Shown piece after piece: positions 8,523 to 16,703 of a DNA stretch of 64,000 nt. Source of the stretch: Bradyrhizobium yuanmingense. GTDB lineage: Bacteria > Pseudomonadota > Alphaproteobacteria > Rhizobiales > Xanthobacteraceae. The DNA lies in contig NZ_JARFML010000014.1 of NCBI RefSeq assembly GCF_029167105.1, forward strand, positions 1 through 64,000, written 5' to 3'. The notes under the pieces were generated by a model, which was not told where the DNA came from, did no database searches, and saw only the letters and a list, made by a program, of their open reading frames with translations. Each line of letters opens with the position of its first letter. Positions within the stretch are counted from its first letter, which is position 1. Both the position numbers and the translations under genes were made by a program.

Positions 8523-9017
8523 ATGCCGGCAGCACTCAAGGAGAACGTTGTTCCCGTCCCTGGGCAGATCGAAACCCGGCTCTGGCTCCAATTGCTGTCG
8601 CTGCATGGCGAGCTGTTCGCCTCGCTCAATTCGATGCTGAGTTCGGAGTTCGGCCTGTCGCTGGCAAAATTCGACGTGCTGGCCCAGCTCGATCGCTGCC
8701 AGGATGGCCTGGCGCTCGGGCAATTGTCGCAAAACCTGAAGGTGACCGGCGGCAATGTCTCGGGACTGGTGCAACGTCTTCTCGCCGACGACCTCATCAG
8801 CAGGGAGATGTCGAGCGAGGACCGGCGGTCGTTCATCGTGCGCCTGACGCCGAAAGGCGAAGCGCTGTTCCGGAAGGCGGCCGAAATCCACAAGAAGCAT
8901 CTCGCCAAACGGCTCGAGAACGTCTCGGCCCGGGAGCTGGACACCGCGCTGTCCGTGCTGAGATCGCTTTCCTCGAAACTTCATACCGAGAGCAAGAAGC
9001 AAAGTCGCAAGAGATAA
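8523..9017 (+). CDS. MarR family transcriptional regulator (first of a tandem pair)
   Basis: 164 residues from MPAALKENVVPVPGQIE. The winged helix is visible as LSQNLKVTGGNVSGLVQRLL (recognition helix) followed by the wing SSEDRRSFIVRLTPKGEALF. The ATG at 8523 is preferred because residues before it in frame lack family similarity. The stop TAA overlaps the start of the second MarR gene (TAATG, 9015-9019), so the two are made together. Placed at the end of the oxidoreductase operon, it probably senses the pathway substrate or an intermediate and represses the two promoters that carry TATG-N6-CATA. Auxin-degrading Variovorax also have two MarR regulators in their catabolic locus, which supports the pathway guess. 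Confidence 0.85.
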   Translation: MPAALKENVVPVPGQIETRLWLQLLSLHGELFASLNSMLSSEFGLSLAKFDVLAQLDRCQDGLALGQLSQNLKVTGGNVSGLVQRLLADDLISREMSSEDRRSFIVRLTPKGEALFRKAAEIHKKHLAKRLENVSARELDTALSVLRSLSSKLHTESKKQSRKR

Positions 9018-9499
9018 TGGCCAGAGAATCAAAGAGCAGATGGAAGTCGGGTCCGCCGAGGACCAGGGACCAGCTGCAAACCTATATTCCGTATCTGTTC
9101 AACCGGCTCGCCAATCGCTGGAACCTGGATCAGAACCGCGATTTGAGCGAGCACGGCATCAACAATGTCGTGTTCCGGACGCTGTCGGTACTGTTCATCT
9201 ACAAGACCCTCACCGTCAACGAGGTCGCCGTTCTCGCGGTGACCGAGCAGTCGACGGCGAGCCGCATGGTCGAGTCCATGGTGTCGTCAGGCCTTGTCAA
9301 GCGCGAGATCGCCGAGGAGGACCAGCGCCGCCGCGTCGTCGGCCTGACGCCGGAGGGCGAAGCGCTGCTGCGCAAGATCTGGCCGATCATGGCGAACAAT
9401 TACGACAAGCTGGTCGAGGGCATCGAGCCCGACGACATCGAGGTCTGCGCGCGCGTGCTGGCCAAGATGGTTGAGAATATCCGCCAGAACCAGATCTGA
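9017..9499 (+). CDS. MarR family transcriptional regulator (second of a tandem pair)
   Basis: 160 residues. The N-terminus is basic (MARESKSRWKSGPPRTRDQL). The winged helix includes VNEVAVLAVTEQSTASRMVE and the wing AEEDQRRRVVGLTPEGEALL. It is only distantly similar to the preceding MarR protein, so this is not a recent duplication, and the two probably bind different ligands or different sites. The start overlaps the previous stop by one base. The gene is the last on the plus strand and faces the SDR gene convergently, with a palindromic element between them. Confidence 0.85.
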   Translation: MARESKSRWKSGPPRTRDQLQTYIPYLFNRLANRWNLDQNRDLSEHGINNVVFRTLSVLFIYKTLTVNEVAVLAVTEQSTASRMVESMVSSGLVKREIAEEDQRRRVVGLTPEGEALLRKIWPIMANNYDKLVEGIEPDDIEVCARVLAKMVENIRQNQI

Positions 9500-9514
9500 T
9501 GGGCTCTTGTCTGC

Positions 9515-9582
9515 AGCATGATCTTTTCGGAACACCGCTACGCAATTTGCGCTAGCGCGGCCCTCCGGGTCCGGATCATGCT
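9515..9582. repeat. Palindromic intergenic element between convergent genes
   Basis: AGCATGATC (9515-9523) and GATCATGCT (9574-9582) are perfect inverted arms, with a further CGGA / TCCG pairing inside. Elements of the form AGCATGATC-tttt-CGGA...TCCGGATCATGCT are, as I recall, frequent between genes in Bradyrhizobium. It lies exactly between the ends of the second MarR gene and the SDR gene, so it could form a hairpin that stops transcription from both sides. There is no strong T tract. Confidence 0.6.
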
Positions 9583-10311
9583 CTACGGCCCAAGTCCGAC
9601 GAGGCTGGTGCCGCCGCAGACATAGAGCACCTGGCCGGTGACGAAATCGGAGTGCTCGTCGAGGAAGAACGAGATGGCGTGCGCGACATCCTCGCGCGAG
9701 CCGAGCCGCCCGACCGGAACGTTGCGCGCCATCCGCTCCTGCTGCTCGGAGCCCTTCGGGATGACGCCCCAGAAGTTATCGGTCAGGATCGGTCCCGGCG
9801 CGACGACATTCACGGTGATGCCGCTCGCGGCAAGCTCCAGCGCCCAGGTCCTTGCCATGCCGTGCACGCCGGCCTTGGTGGCCGAATAGGCCGAGCGCGT
9901 CACTGCCCCCATCGCGGCGCGCGAAGAGACGAACACGATGCGCCCGAAGCGGCGCGCACGCATCCCTTCCAGCGCCGCCTGGGTCAGGAGCATCGGCGCG
10001 CCCAGATGCAACTGCGCCAGCATCAATATGTCTTCCGGCTTGGCGTCGGGCAGCAGGTTCGGCAGGATGACCCCGGCATTGTGGACCAGGCTATCGACGG
10101 CGTGATCCCGGCAGATCTCCTGCGCGATCGCACGCGTCTGTTCGATATTGGTGAGGTCGGCGCGATAGGCCGCGAGCAGATCATGGGTCCAGCCGGGCTG
10201 CTCCAGCCCGACCGAGACCACGCGCTGCCCGCGCTCGACGAGCTTCTTCGCCAGGGCCTCGCCGATCCCCGAATTGCCGCCGGTGATGAGGGTGGTGCGG
10301 ATCTCGCTCAT
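9583..10311 (-). CDS. Short-chain dehydrogenase/reductase
   Basis: 242 residues with all classical SDR signatures: TGGNSGIG at residues 9-16 for the dinucleotide, NAG near residue 98, and SRAAMGAVTRSAYSATKAG with catalytic Ser, Tyr and Lys in the YxxxK arrangement. The family oxidises or reduces alcohol and carbonyl groups with NAD(P). It is the last gene of the leftward reductase-Rieske-ligase operon, 17 bases after the CoA ligase, so it most likely acts on the hydroxylated intermediate produced by the Rieske oxygenase or on its CoA ester. The exact reaction cannot be assigned. Confidence 0.85.
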   Translation of the reverse strand: MSEIRTTLITGGNSGIGEALAKKLVERGQRVVSVGLEQPGWTHDLLAAYRADLTNIEQTRAIAQEICRDHAVDSLVHNAGVILPNLLPDAKPEDILMLAQLHLGAPMLLTQAALEGMRARRFGRIVFVSSRAAMGAVTRSAYSATKAGVHGMARTWALELAASGITVNVVAPGPILTDNFWGVIPKGSEQQERMARNVPVGRLGSREDVAHAISFFLDEHSDFVTGQVLYVCGGTSLVGLGP

Positions 10312-10328
10312 GATCAGACCTTCTTTGA

Positions 10329-11945
10329 TCAGACTTGCCGCTTCTTGAGGTCGCGCAGGTCGAAGAACGCGCCCTCGCGCATCAGCTTCCCGACAAAATC
10401 CTTCAACCCGCCGCGCTGGATCTTCTCGGTCGCGGTCAGCGGCAGGCTGTCGACGAAGCAGATCCAGCCCGGCGCCTTGTAATAGGCCATCTGCTCAAGG
10501 CTCCAGCGCACGATCTCTTCGGCGAGCGCGCGGTCCGCGCCGGCCTTCTCAGTGATGATGACCGCCGCAACCTCGTCGCCGCGCACCTGATCCGGCGTCG
10601 CCGCAACCGCGGCCTGCCGGATCGCGGGATGGCGGTTGAGGACGGATTCGACCTCGACCGCGGCGATGTTCTCGCCGGAGCGACGGATCACGTTCTTCTT
10701 GCGATCGACGAAGTGCAGGTCGCCGTCCGCATCGCGCGACACGATATCGCCGGTGTGCAGCCAGCCGCCGGCCCACGCCTCGGTGGTGGCAGCCTCGTTC
10801 TTGAGATATTCGCGGAAGAAGCCGTAGCGCGGATCAGCGCCGGCGCGCCGCACCAACAGCTCGCCGGGCACATCGACAGGGGCATCATTGCCGCCGTCAT
10901 CGATGATCCGAACCTCGATCTCGGGGGCCGGGCGACCAAAACAGCTGGTGCCGACCTTGCGCGGCTCGACATTGGCGGCGATGACGCCGCCGCTGCCGGT
11001 CTCGGTCATCGCCCAGGCCTCCAGCAGCGGAAAGCCGAAGCGCTGCTCGAACGCGGCATGCAGCAGCTTGTCGACACCGGCGCCGAAGCCGAAGCGCACG
11101 CTGTGCGCGCGATCCAGCTCCGATGGCGGCGCGCTCATCAGCATCGAGGGCATCACGCCGAGATAATGCAGGCAGGTGGCACGGCTGTCGCGCACCGAGG
11201 CCCACCAGCTGCGCGGGTGAAAGCGATCGAGCATGGTCAGGCAGCCGCCGACCGAGAGCATCGCCATCAAAGACACCGCCATCGCGTTCATGTGGAACAG
11301 CGGCAGCGGCGTGATCATACGCTCGCCGTTTGGCTTGAGGTCGATCAGCCCGCCGACGTCACGATACCAGTTACCGCAATGCAGGAAGTATTCGTTGGCG
11401 AGGACGCAGCCTTTGGGCTGGCCCGTCGTCCCCGACGTATAGAGCAGCGCGCATTCGCTCCCCTCGCTTGCGGCGGCCGGGGGCCGCGCGCCGCCGAAGG
11501 GTGCGGGAATGTCGTCCCGATCGTCCACGACAGGGATCGGCCGGCCGGCCTGATGCGCGGCCAGCTCCACCTCCTCGCGCCGTTCGGTGAGGACGAACGC
11601 AGCATTCATCTCGGAATGTCCGATGATGTATTCGAGCTCGCTGAGACGGAGGTCCGGATTGATCGGCACCACCGAGACGCCGAGCGCATTGAGCGCGAAC
11701 CACAGCTCGATGAAGACAGGCCTGTTCTGGAGCAGCAGCCCGACCCGGTGGCCTTCGCCGTAGCCGCGGCTCGCAAACGCTACGCGCCGGCGCTCGACCC
11801 GGTCGAGCATCGCGCGGTAGGAAATCTCGCCCGCCGCAATGCCGTAGATGCCTGCGGTCTCCGGCAGCACGTTGAGGAAACCCGCCTCGCCACGGCGGAG
11901 CGCGGTCTCTTGAAAACGGGCATGGACAGTGGTCGCAGCGGTCAA
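10329..11945 (-). CDS. Acyl/aryl-CoA synthetase (AMP-dependent, ANL superfamily)
   Basis: About 538 residues. The AMP-binding signature LLYTSGTTGQPKGCV is clear, followed by ETGSGG in the adenylate motif region, the hinge HTGDIVSRDADGDLHFVDRKK and the C-terminal Lys segment ATEKIQRGGLKD. It activates a carboxylate to a CoA thioester with ATP. A TTG at 11945 is proposed as start, because upstream in-frame ATG codons fall inside the Rieske beta gene and encode no family sequence; this start is less certain than the gene. With TTG the gap to the upstream stop is seven bases. It is the fourth gene of the operon starting at 14734, so the ring-oxidised acid is a likely substrate. Confidence 0.85.
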   Translation of the reverse strand: MTAATTVHARFQETALRRGEAGFLNVLPETAGIYGIAAGEISYRAMLDRVERRRVAFASRGYGEGHRVGLLLQNRPVFIELWFALNALGVSVVPINPDLRLSELEYIIGHSEMNAAFVLTERREEVELAAHQAGRPIPVVDDRDDIPAPFGGARPPAAASEGSECALLYTSGTTGQPKGCVLANEYFLHCGNWYRDVGGLIDLKPNGERMITPLPLFHMNAMAVSLMAMLSVGGCLTMLDRFHPRSWWASVRDSRATCLHYLGVMPSMLMSAPPSELDRAHSVRFGFGAGVDKLLHAAFEQRFGFPLLEAWAMTETGSGGVIAANVEPRKVGTSCFGRPAPEIEVRIIDDGGNDAPVDVPGELLVRRAGADPRYGFFREYLKNEAATTEAWAGGWLHTGDIVSRDADGDLHFVDRKKNVIRRSGENIAAVEVESVLNRHPAIRQAAVAATPDQVRGDEVAAVIITEKAGADRALAEEIVRWSLEQMAYYKAPGWICFVDSLPLTATEKIQRGGLKDFVGKLMREGAFFDLRDLKKRQV

Positions 11946-11952
11946 GGCAGTC

Positions 11953-12429
11953 TCACATGAAAAGCTGGATGTTGCCGAACGGCGCATCGAAATTGACGAG
12001 ATCGACACGCTTGAGCTTGATCTTCAGGGCATCGCCGACCTGCACGAGCTCGTGCGAGGCCCATCCCGAATAGCGCTCCAGCATATCGCCGCGCGTCTCG
12101 GTGTAGATGTAGGAGGTCCGTGCCTTGAACACGCCGGCAGCAGGATCGCACGCGACGATGCGCGGTGCCTGGAGCAGATGATGGCAACGGCTCTTCGGCT
12201 TCTGGCTGAAGGTGCGCTCGCCGGCGAGCCGCTCGACCCGCACCTTCAGGAGCAAAAGATCCTCGTACATCAGTGACGGCTGCAGCACCGGATCCTGCTG
12301 CTGCCATTCGAGCGGCATCCAATAACGCCCTTCGGGGTGAAACAGATCGAGCCAAGCCTGCCACTCCATCGTGTCGAGCAGCTCGGCCTCGCGATAGATG
12401 AAGTCCGTGATGGTGTTCTCGCCGATCAT
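11953..12429 (-). CDS. Aromatic-ring-hydroxylating dioxygenase, beta (small) subunit
   Basis: 158 residues with the NTF2-like cone fold seen in Rieske oxygenase beta subunits. Recognisable segments are DFIYREAELLDTMEWQAWLD near the N-terminus and RRVRS/TSYIYTETRGD-type strands in the middle. It carries no cofactor and serves to hold the alpha3beta3 oligomer together. The start overlaps the alpha-subunit stop by four bases (ATGA, 12426-12429), so both subunits are made in step. Confidence 0.85.
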   Translation of the reverse strand: MIGENTITDFIYREAELLDTMEWQAWLDLFHPEGRYWMPLEWQQQDPVLQPSLMYEDLLLLKVRVERLAGERTFSQKPKSRCHHLLQAPRIVACDPAAGVFKARTSYIYTETRGDMLERYSGWASHELVQVGDALKIKLKRVDLVNFDAPFGNIQLFM

Positions 12430-13766
12430 TCCGCGGCCTCGATGCGCTCGCCCATGCCCATGGTGATGAATTTCGCCCAGGCGTGAAACTGGTTCCGCAT
12501 CTGCCGCTCGGACGTGCCGTTGATCACCGCCGTGACGTCCTGCTCTTCATGGCCGTCGTAGAGCCGCCGCAGATTGACCCATTGATTGCCGTTGGACTTC
12601 AGTCCCTCCTGCGCCCGCTCGTACATCTCGAGGTCGTCGTGGCCGACGATCGAGGTCGGCGCGTTGATGAAGCGGTTGTACATCAATGCGCGCTCGTAAA
12701 GCTTGTCGGGCGCGCCGACCAGGCGATAGACCCAGCTCTCGACCAGCGTCTTGTCGACCGCGATCGGTATGAAATTGCGCAGGATCTGGACAGCGCCCTT
12801 CACCATGATGTTCGGGAAGTAGACGGTGTTGTGCCTGACTTCGCCAAGGATCTCATGCGCACGCTGCTCGCCATAGGCTGCCACCATCTGGTCGAGGTAG
12901 CCCGGGATGTCCGAATAGTTCGAATGGATGGAATTGGCGACGCCGGTGTGGCCGTGGCCGTTCGGCCAGATCCGGATGCCGCTCTGCTCGTAGAACTCGT
13001 ACGGGCTCATGAAGGGACCGTAGAGCTGCACCGCCATCGGTGTTTCCGTGGAATCGCCCTGCTCGCGCTTCCAGACCTTGACGGCGGTGCCGGCCGAGCT
13101 CTCATGCGCCACCATCGGATGGCAGGTGTCGGTCTGGTTCTCGACCAGCATCTTCCAATTGCACGTGTGCATGTAGCGGATCGGCGTCGCCTGGACTGCG
13201 AGCTTCCCCTCCGGCGAGCGGTCGACCATGTTGTCGATGGTCGAAAGACTTTCGCCGAAATAATCCTCGAAGGAGACGCCGTCATCGCTCAGGCGAGCGA
13301 AGATGAAATCGCGATAGATGACGACGTTCCTGACCCTCGACAACCCCTCATTGGCCTGGGTGTCGCCGAAGCCGGTGCCCTCGTAGCCCTTCTTCAGCGG
13401 GATCGCGAGCAGGGAGCCGTCGGTCTTGAAAGACCATGCGTGATAAGGGCAGCGGAAGAACTTTCCGGTGTTGCCGCAGGGTTCGGACGCGATCTTCACG
13501 CCTTTGTGCGGGCAGCGATTGTAGAACACATGGATGGAGCCGTCGCTATGGCGGCTGGCCATGACCGGCTGCCGGCCGATATTGGCCGTGATGAAATCGC
13601 CGGGTTTTGCAAGTTGACTGGCATGGCCGACATAGACCCAGCTGTTGGGAAACAGATGCTCCATCTCGAGCTCGAAGATCTCGGGGTCGACATAGACGTC
13701 GCGATGCACCTCGGCCTCGCGCACCAGCGCCGCAATCGCGTGGGCATTCCCGCCGTATCTTTTCAT
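12426..13766 (-). CDS. Rieske aromatic-ring-hydroxylating dioxygenase, alpha (large) subunit
   Basis: 446 residues from MKRYGGNAHAIAALVREAEV. The Rieske [2Fe-2S] ligands are Cys85 and His87 in NRCPHKG and Cys106 and His109 in CPYHAWSF. The catalytic domain has the mononuclear-iron motif NQTDTCHPMVAHESS with the bridging Asp and two His. This is a complete oxygenase. The start at 13766 has GAGGGA upstream; the reading 54 codons longer is Arg-rich nonfamily sequence from the reductase gene. Together with the beta subunit and the PDR-type reductase upstream it forms a two-component dioxygenase or monooxygenase. IadD-type oxygenases of auxin degradation belong to this broad family, but that equivalence is not proven here. 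Confidence 0.9.
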   Translation of the reverse strand: MKRYGGNAHAIAALVREAEVHRDVYVDPEIFELEMEHLFPNSWVYVGHASQLAKPGDFITANIGRQPVMASRHSDGSIHVFYNRCPHKGVKIASEPCGNTGKFFRCPYHAWSFKTDGSLLAIPLKKGYEGTGFGDTQANEGLSRVRNVVIYRDFIFARLSDDGVSFEDYFGESLSTIDNMVDRSPEGKLAVQATPIRYMHTCNWKMLVENQTDTCHPMVAHESSAGTAVKVWKREQGDSTETPMAVQLYGPFMSPYEFYEQSGIRIWPNGHGHTGVANSIHSNYSDIPGYLDQMVAAYGEQRAHEILGEVRHNTVYFPNIMVKGAVQILRNFIPIAVDKTLVESWVYRLVGAPDKLYERALMYNRFINAPTSIVGHDDLEMYERAQEGLKSNGNQWVNLRRLYDGHEEQDVTAVINGTSERQMRNQFHAWAKFITMGMGERIEAAE

Positions 13767-13783
13767 GGCGTCCCTCGTCTCCC

Positions 13784-14734
13784 CTAGAGATCCAGCACCA
13801 GTCGTTCCGACTTCGCGCGTGACACGCAGATCTGCATGACCTTGTTGGACGCCCTCTCCTCGTCGCTGAGGATGACGTCGCGATGATCGGGGACTCCCGC
13901 GATCACGCCGCACTGGCAAATGCCGCAATCGCCGCGCCGGCAGTCGTAGAGCACGTCGACACCAGCCGCCTCCAGCGCCTCGATGATGGTCTGCCCCGCA
14001 GCAACGCCGACGACCTGCCCGGTCGACTTGATCTCGACCTCGAACGGCCGGTCGGGCGCCGACGTCTGTTCGGATTTGAACAGCTCGTAATGAACGCGAT
14101 CCGCTGACACGCCGGCCGCGGCCGCTGCGGCCTTCACCGCGTCGATCATGCCCGAAGGGCCACAGACATAGACGTGGGCGTTTGCTGCGGCATCGCCGAG
14201 CGCCGCGGCAATGTCGAGGCGGGATTCATCGTTGTCGTAGTGGACGGACAGCCCTCCGGCGCAGATCTCCTGCAATTGCGGCAGGAACGCCAGCAATCCT
14301 GGCGTGCGCCCCGCATAGTGCAGGCGATATGAGCTTCCCCGCGCCGCCAGCTCCGCCGCCATCGACAGAACGGGCGTGATGCCGATACCGCCGGCGAACA
14401 GCAGCGCCGGCGCTGCTCCCTCGTGCAGGCGAAAATTGTTGACCGGCGCGCTCGCTTTCACGACGTCGCCGACCTTGAGCGCGTGCATGAACTGCGAGCC
14501 GCCGCTCGAAGCCTCCTCGCGCAGGACACCAAGCGCCAGCGCATCTTCAGGAAGTCCCGGCAACGCCATCAGCGAGTACGGCCGGTCTCCGCCATTCGGG
14601 AGCGCGACGCGGAGATGCGCACCTGCCTGCCATTGCGGCACGACGCCGTCCTCCACACCAAACACAAGGCTCCGTATGAACGGCGTCTCCGCGACATACG
14701 ACCTGACCTTGAGCTTGAGCGGATGCACGTCCAT
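13784..14734 (-). CDS. PDR/VanB-type oxidoreductase (FMN, NAD(P)H, 2Fe-2S) for the Rieske oxygenase
   Basis: 316 residues in the phthalate-dioxygenase-reductase order. The flavin domain has RPYSLMALPG. The nucleotide domain has LLFAGGIGITPVLSMA and VYVCGPSGMID. The C-terminal plant-type ferredoxin has CRRGDCGICQC and a final Cys in MQICVSRAK. It moves electrons from NAD(P)H to the Rieske centre of the oxygenase encoded next. It is the first gene of the leftward operon, with promoter and operator at 14754-14796. Confidence 0.9.
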   Translation of the reverse strand: MDVHPLKLKVRSYVAETPFIRSLVFGVEDGVVPQWQAGAHLRVALPNGGDRPYSLMALPGLPEDALALGVLREEASSGGSQFMHALKVGDVVKASAPVNNFRLHEGAAPALLFAGGIGITPVLSMAAELAARGSSYRLHYAGRTPGLLAFLPQLQEICAGGLSVHYDNDESRLDIAAALGDAAANAHVYVCGPSGMIDAVKAAAAAAGVSADRVHYELFKSEQTSAPDRPFEVEIKSTGQVVGVAAGQTIIEALEAAGVDVLYDCRRGDCGICQCGVIAGVPDHRDVILSDEERASNKVMQICVSRAKSERLVLDL

Positions 14735-14753
14735 TCAGGCATCTCACGGATTA

Positions 14754-14767
14754 TATGAATTTGCATA
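14754..14767. promoter_or_regulatory. Candidate MarR operator TATG-AATTTG-CATA
   Basis: TATGAATTTGCATA, extendable to the 5-6-5 dyad ATATG...CATAT (14753-14768). Its outline and length match the dyad at 4615-4628. ACATGT also lies nearby (14775-14780). It begins right after the proposed -10 of the leftward promoter, so occupancy would block transcription of the reductase-Rieske-ligase-SDR operon. Confidence 0.55.
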
Positions 14768-14796
14768 TTTTTAGACATGTAATAATTCGCTGTCAA
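14768..14796 (-). promoter_or_regulatory. Promoter for the reductase-Rieske operon
   Basis: On the minus strand TTGACA (14791-14796) is a consensus -35, and TAAAAA (14768-14773) is a -10 candidate after exactly 17 bases. The start codon of the reductase is about 34 bases further. The rest of the gap to the next gene (14797-14969) shows no feature I can support. Confidence 0.6.
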
Positions 14797-14969
14797 TCGT
14801 CAGCGCGGGACAGGTCCGGATGATGCAATCAATGAACCGCCAGCCGGGTTCTCAGGGTCTTTCCGCTGGGCGACGTCGGTGGGGCCAGCCTGGGCGCCCG
14901 CTACCGCTTCTTTTTGCCGTCGGTCGCCAGGTCCGGCGCATCATGCGCTGTCCTGCGCTCGGCATCGAC

Positions 14970-15911
14970 TTAGAGCACGCCGGCAGTTCGCAGTGCCAGC
15001 TCGAGCCCCTTTAGCTCGGTCGGCGTCGCCGCCGTCTGCGGCGGCCGCGCCGCATCGCATGACAGGCGTCCGAGCAATTTCAGGCACGCCTTGAGTCGCA
15101 CGGTCGCCCGCCCTCCGGGCGCCTCACGATAGATCGCGACCGCCAGCGGATACATCTTCTCATGGGCGGCGCGCGCCCGCTCCCAATCGCCGGCCTCCGC
15201 CGCAGCCCAGAGGCTCACGACCAGCTGCGGAACGACGCAGGCGAGGCTGACCTGGCTGCCGGCCGAGCCGACGAGATAGCTCGTCAGCAGATGCTCGTCA
15301 CCCGAGCCCAGCACGACGAACTCCGGTCGCAGTCTCCTGATCAGCCTGAGATTCTGTTCGTAGGTGGCGACCTCCCAACTGCCCTCCTTGATCGCAACGA
15401 AGCGAGGGTCCGTCACGAGCCGTTCCAGCAGCGGTGGCGCATAAGCCATGGCTCCCGCGCCGACGGGCGCTGCGTAGAGCATCAGCGGCGCGGCCGTCGC
15501 ACCGCGGATGCGGTGGTGATGCTCGATCACGCACTCATCGGCGTGGCCGAGCGCCCAGCTGTTGGGCGGAAACACCAGCAGCGCGTCCGCGCCGGCCTGC
15601 TCCAGCGCGGCCGCCTCGCGCGCGGCCTCCAGGCTCGATTCATGGTTGACCCCCGATACGATCAGGCAGTCCTTCGGTGCGTGCCGACGCGCCAGCTCGA
15701 CCACGCGCCGCTTCTCGGCCAGCGACAGCACGAAATTCTCGCCGGCGTGACCGTTGACGAGGAGCCCGTTGATGCCGGATGTCGATGCCACCGCGGTGAG
15801 ATGGGCTGCGAGCTGCGCCTCATCAATCTCGAAATCGGGCGTCATCGGCACGATGGTGGCGGCATGGATGCCGCGCAGACGATCGCCGAATGTCCGCATC
15901 TCCACCGACAT
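14970..15911 (-). CDS. Dihydrodipicolinate synthase/N-acetylneuraminate lyase family protein (copy A)
   Basis: 313 residues, a class I aldolase TIM barrel. The Schiff-base Lys is in FVAIKEGSWE, and the catalytic Tyr is in LMLYAAPVG where YNxP is usual. The first substrate loop reads LLVNGHAGENF rather than the GTTGE of true DapA, so it is not lysine biosynthesis. It acts on some 2-oxo acid by aldol cleavage or condensation, or as a dehydratase. Copy B at 18726-19679 has the same VNGHAGE loop, so A and B form one subfamily, distinct from copy C at 22893-23798. It starts one base after the ABC ATPase stop and is the last gene of the long leftward LacI-associated operon. Confidence 0.82.
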   Translation of the reverse strand: MSVEMRTFGDRLRGIHAATIVPMTPDFEIDEAQLAAHLTAVASTSGINGLLVNGHAGENFVLSLAEKRRVVELARRHAPKDCLIVSGVNHESSLEAAREAAALEQAGADALLVFPPNSWALGHADECVIEHHHRIRGATAAPLMLYAAPVGAGAMAYAPPLLERLVTDPRFVAIKEGSWEVATYEQNLRLIRRLRPEFVVLGSGDEHLLTSYLVGSAGSQVSLACVVPQLVVSLWAAAEAGDWERARAAHEKMYPLAVAIYREAPGGRATVRLKACLKLLGRLSCDAARPPQTAATPTELKGLELALRTAGVL

Positions 15912-16703
15912 CTAGTGAATGATCTGGTCGAGGAACGTCCGCGCCCGCTCGGACTTCGGATGCTTGAAGAACTCATCCGGCGCGGCCTGCTCGACCACCT
16001 TGCCGTCGTTCATGAACACGATGCGGTCGGCGACCTCGCGGGCAAAGCCCATCTCGTGGGTCACGCACAACATGGTCATGCCCTCCTCCGCAAGCTTCTT
16101 CATGGTCTCCAGCACTTCCTTGACCATCTCGGGGTCGAGCGCGGAGGTTGGCTCGTCGAACAGCATGATCTTGGGACGCATGCACAGCGCGCGTGCGATG
16201 GCGACGCGCTGCTGCTGGCCGCCGGAGAGCTGCCCGGGAAATTTCTCCGCCTGGTCCGGAATCCGGACCTTGGTCAGGAAGTGCATGGCAAGATCCTTGG
16301 CTTCGGCCTCGCTCATGCCGTTCGCGGTCATCGGCGCCAGGGTGCAGTTCTCCAGCACCGTCATGTGCGGGAACAGATTGAAGCTCTGGAACACCATGCC
16401 GGTGTCCCGCCTGACCGCATCGATGTTCTTGCGCTGATGATCGAGCTCGACGCCGTTGACGTAGATCAGTCCTTCATCGTGCTTCTCGATGTGGTTGATG
16501 CAGCGTATGAGCGTCGACTTGCCCGAGCCTGAGGGACCGCAGACCACGATCTTCTGACCCTTGGCGACCTTGAGATCGACCTCGTTCAACGCGGTGAAAT
16601 CGCCATAGTGCTTGTAGACCGCCTCCATGCGGACCGCAGGCACCTCACGGAGCTGATGCCGAGCTGTTGCACCTTCGGCCGTATTCATCGACATCTCGCT
16701 CAT
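15912..16703 (-). CDS. Amino-acid-type ABC transporter ATP-binding protein
   Basis: 263 residues from MSEMSMNTAEGATARHQ. Walker A is GPSGSGKST, the signature is LSGGQQQR, Walker B is IMLFDEPTSALD, and the H-loop sits in LCVTHEMGF. The GlnQ/HisP type is clear. The start at 16703 overlaps the permease stop (ATGA), and upstream in-frame sequence is Cys/Arg-rich nonfamily reading. It energises the importer with the permease and binding protein encoded just upstream. Confidence 0.92.
   Translation of the reverse strand: MSEMSMNTAEGATARHQLREVPAVRMEAVYKHYGDFTALNEVDLKVAKGQKIVVCGPSGSGKSTLIRCINHIEKHDEGLIYVNGVELDHQRKNIDAVRRDTGMVFQSFNLFPHMTVLENCTLAPMTANGMSEAEAKDLAMHFLTKVRIPDQAEKFPGQLSGGQQQRVAIARALCMRPKIMLFDEPTSALDPEMVKEVLETMKKLAEEGMTMLCVTHEMGFAREVADRIVFMNDGKVVEQAAPDEFFKHPKSERARTFLDQIIH

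Noticed and set aside
9515..9582. Classical rho-independent terminator
   Set aside because: The arms pair well but the loop is long and no T tract is present; it is better described as the genus-type palindromic repeat.
14970..15911. Lysine-biosynthetic dapA
   Set aside because: The GTTGE loop is replaced by VNGHAGE, three copies are present in a catabolic operon, and no other lysine genes are near.
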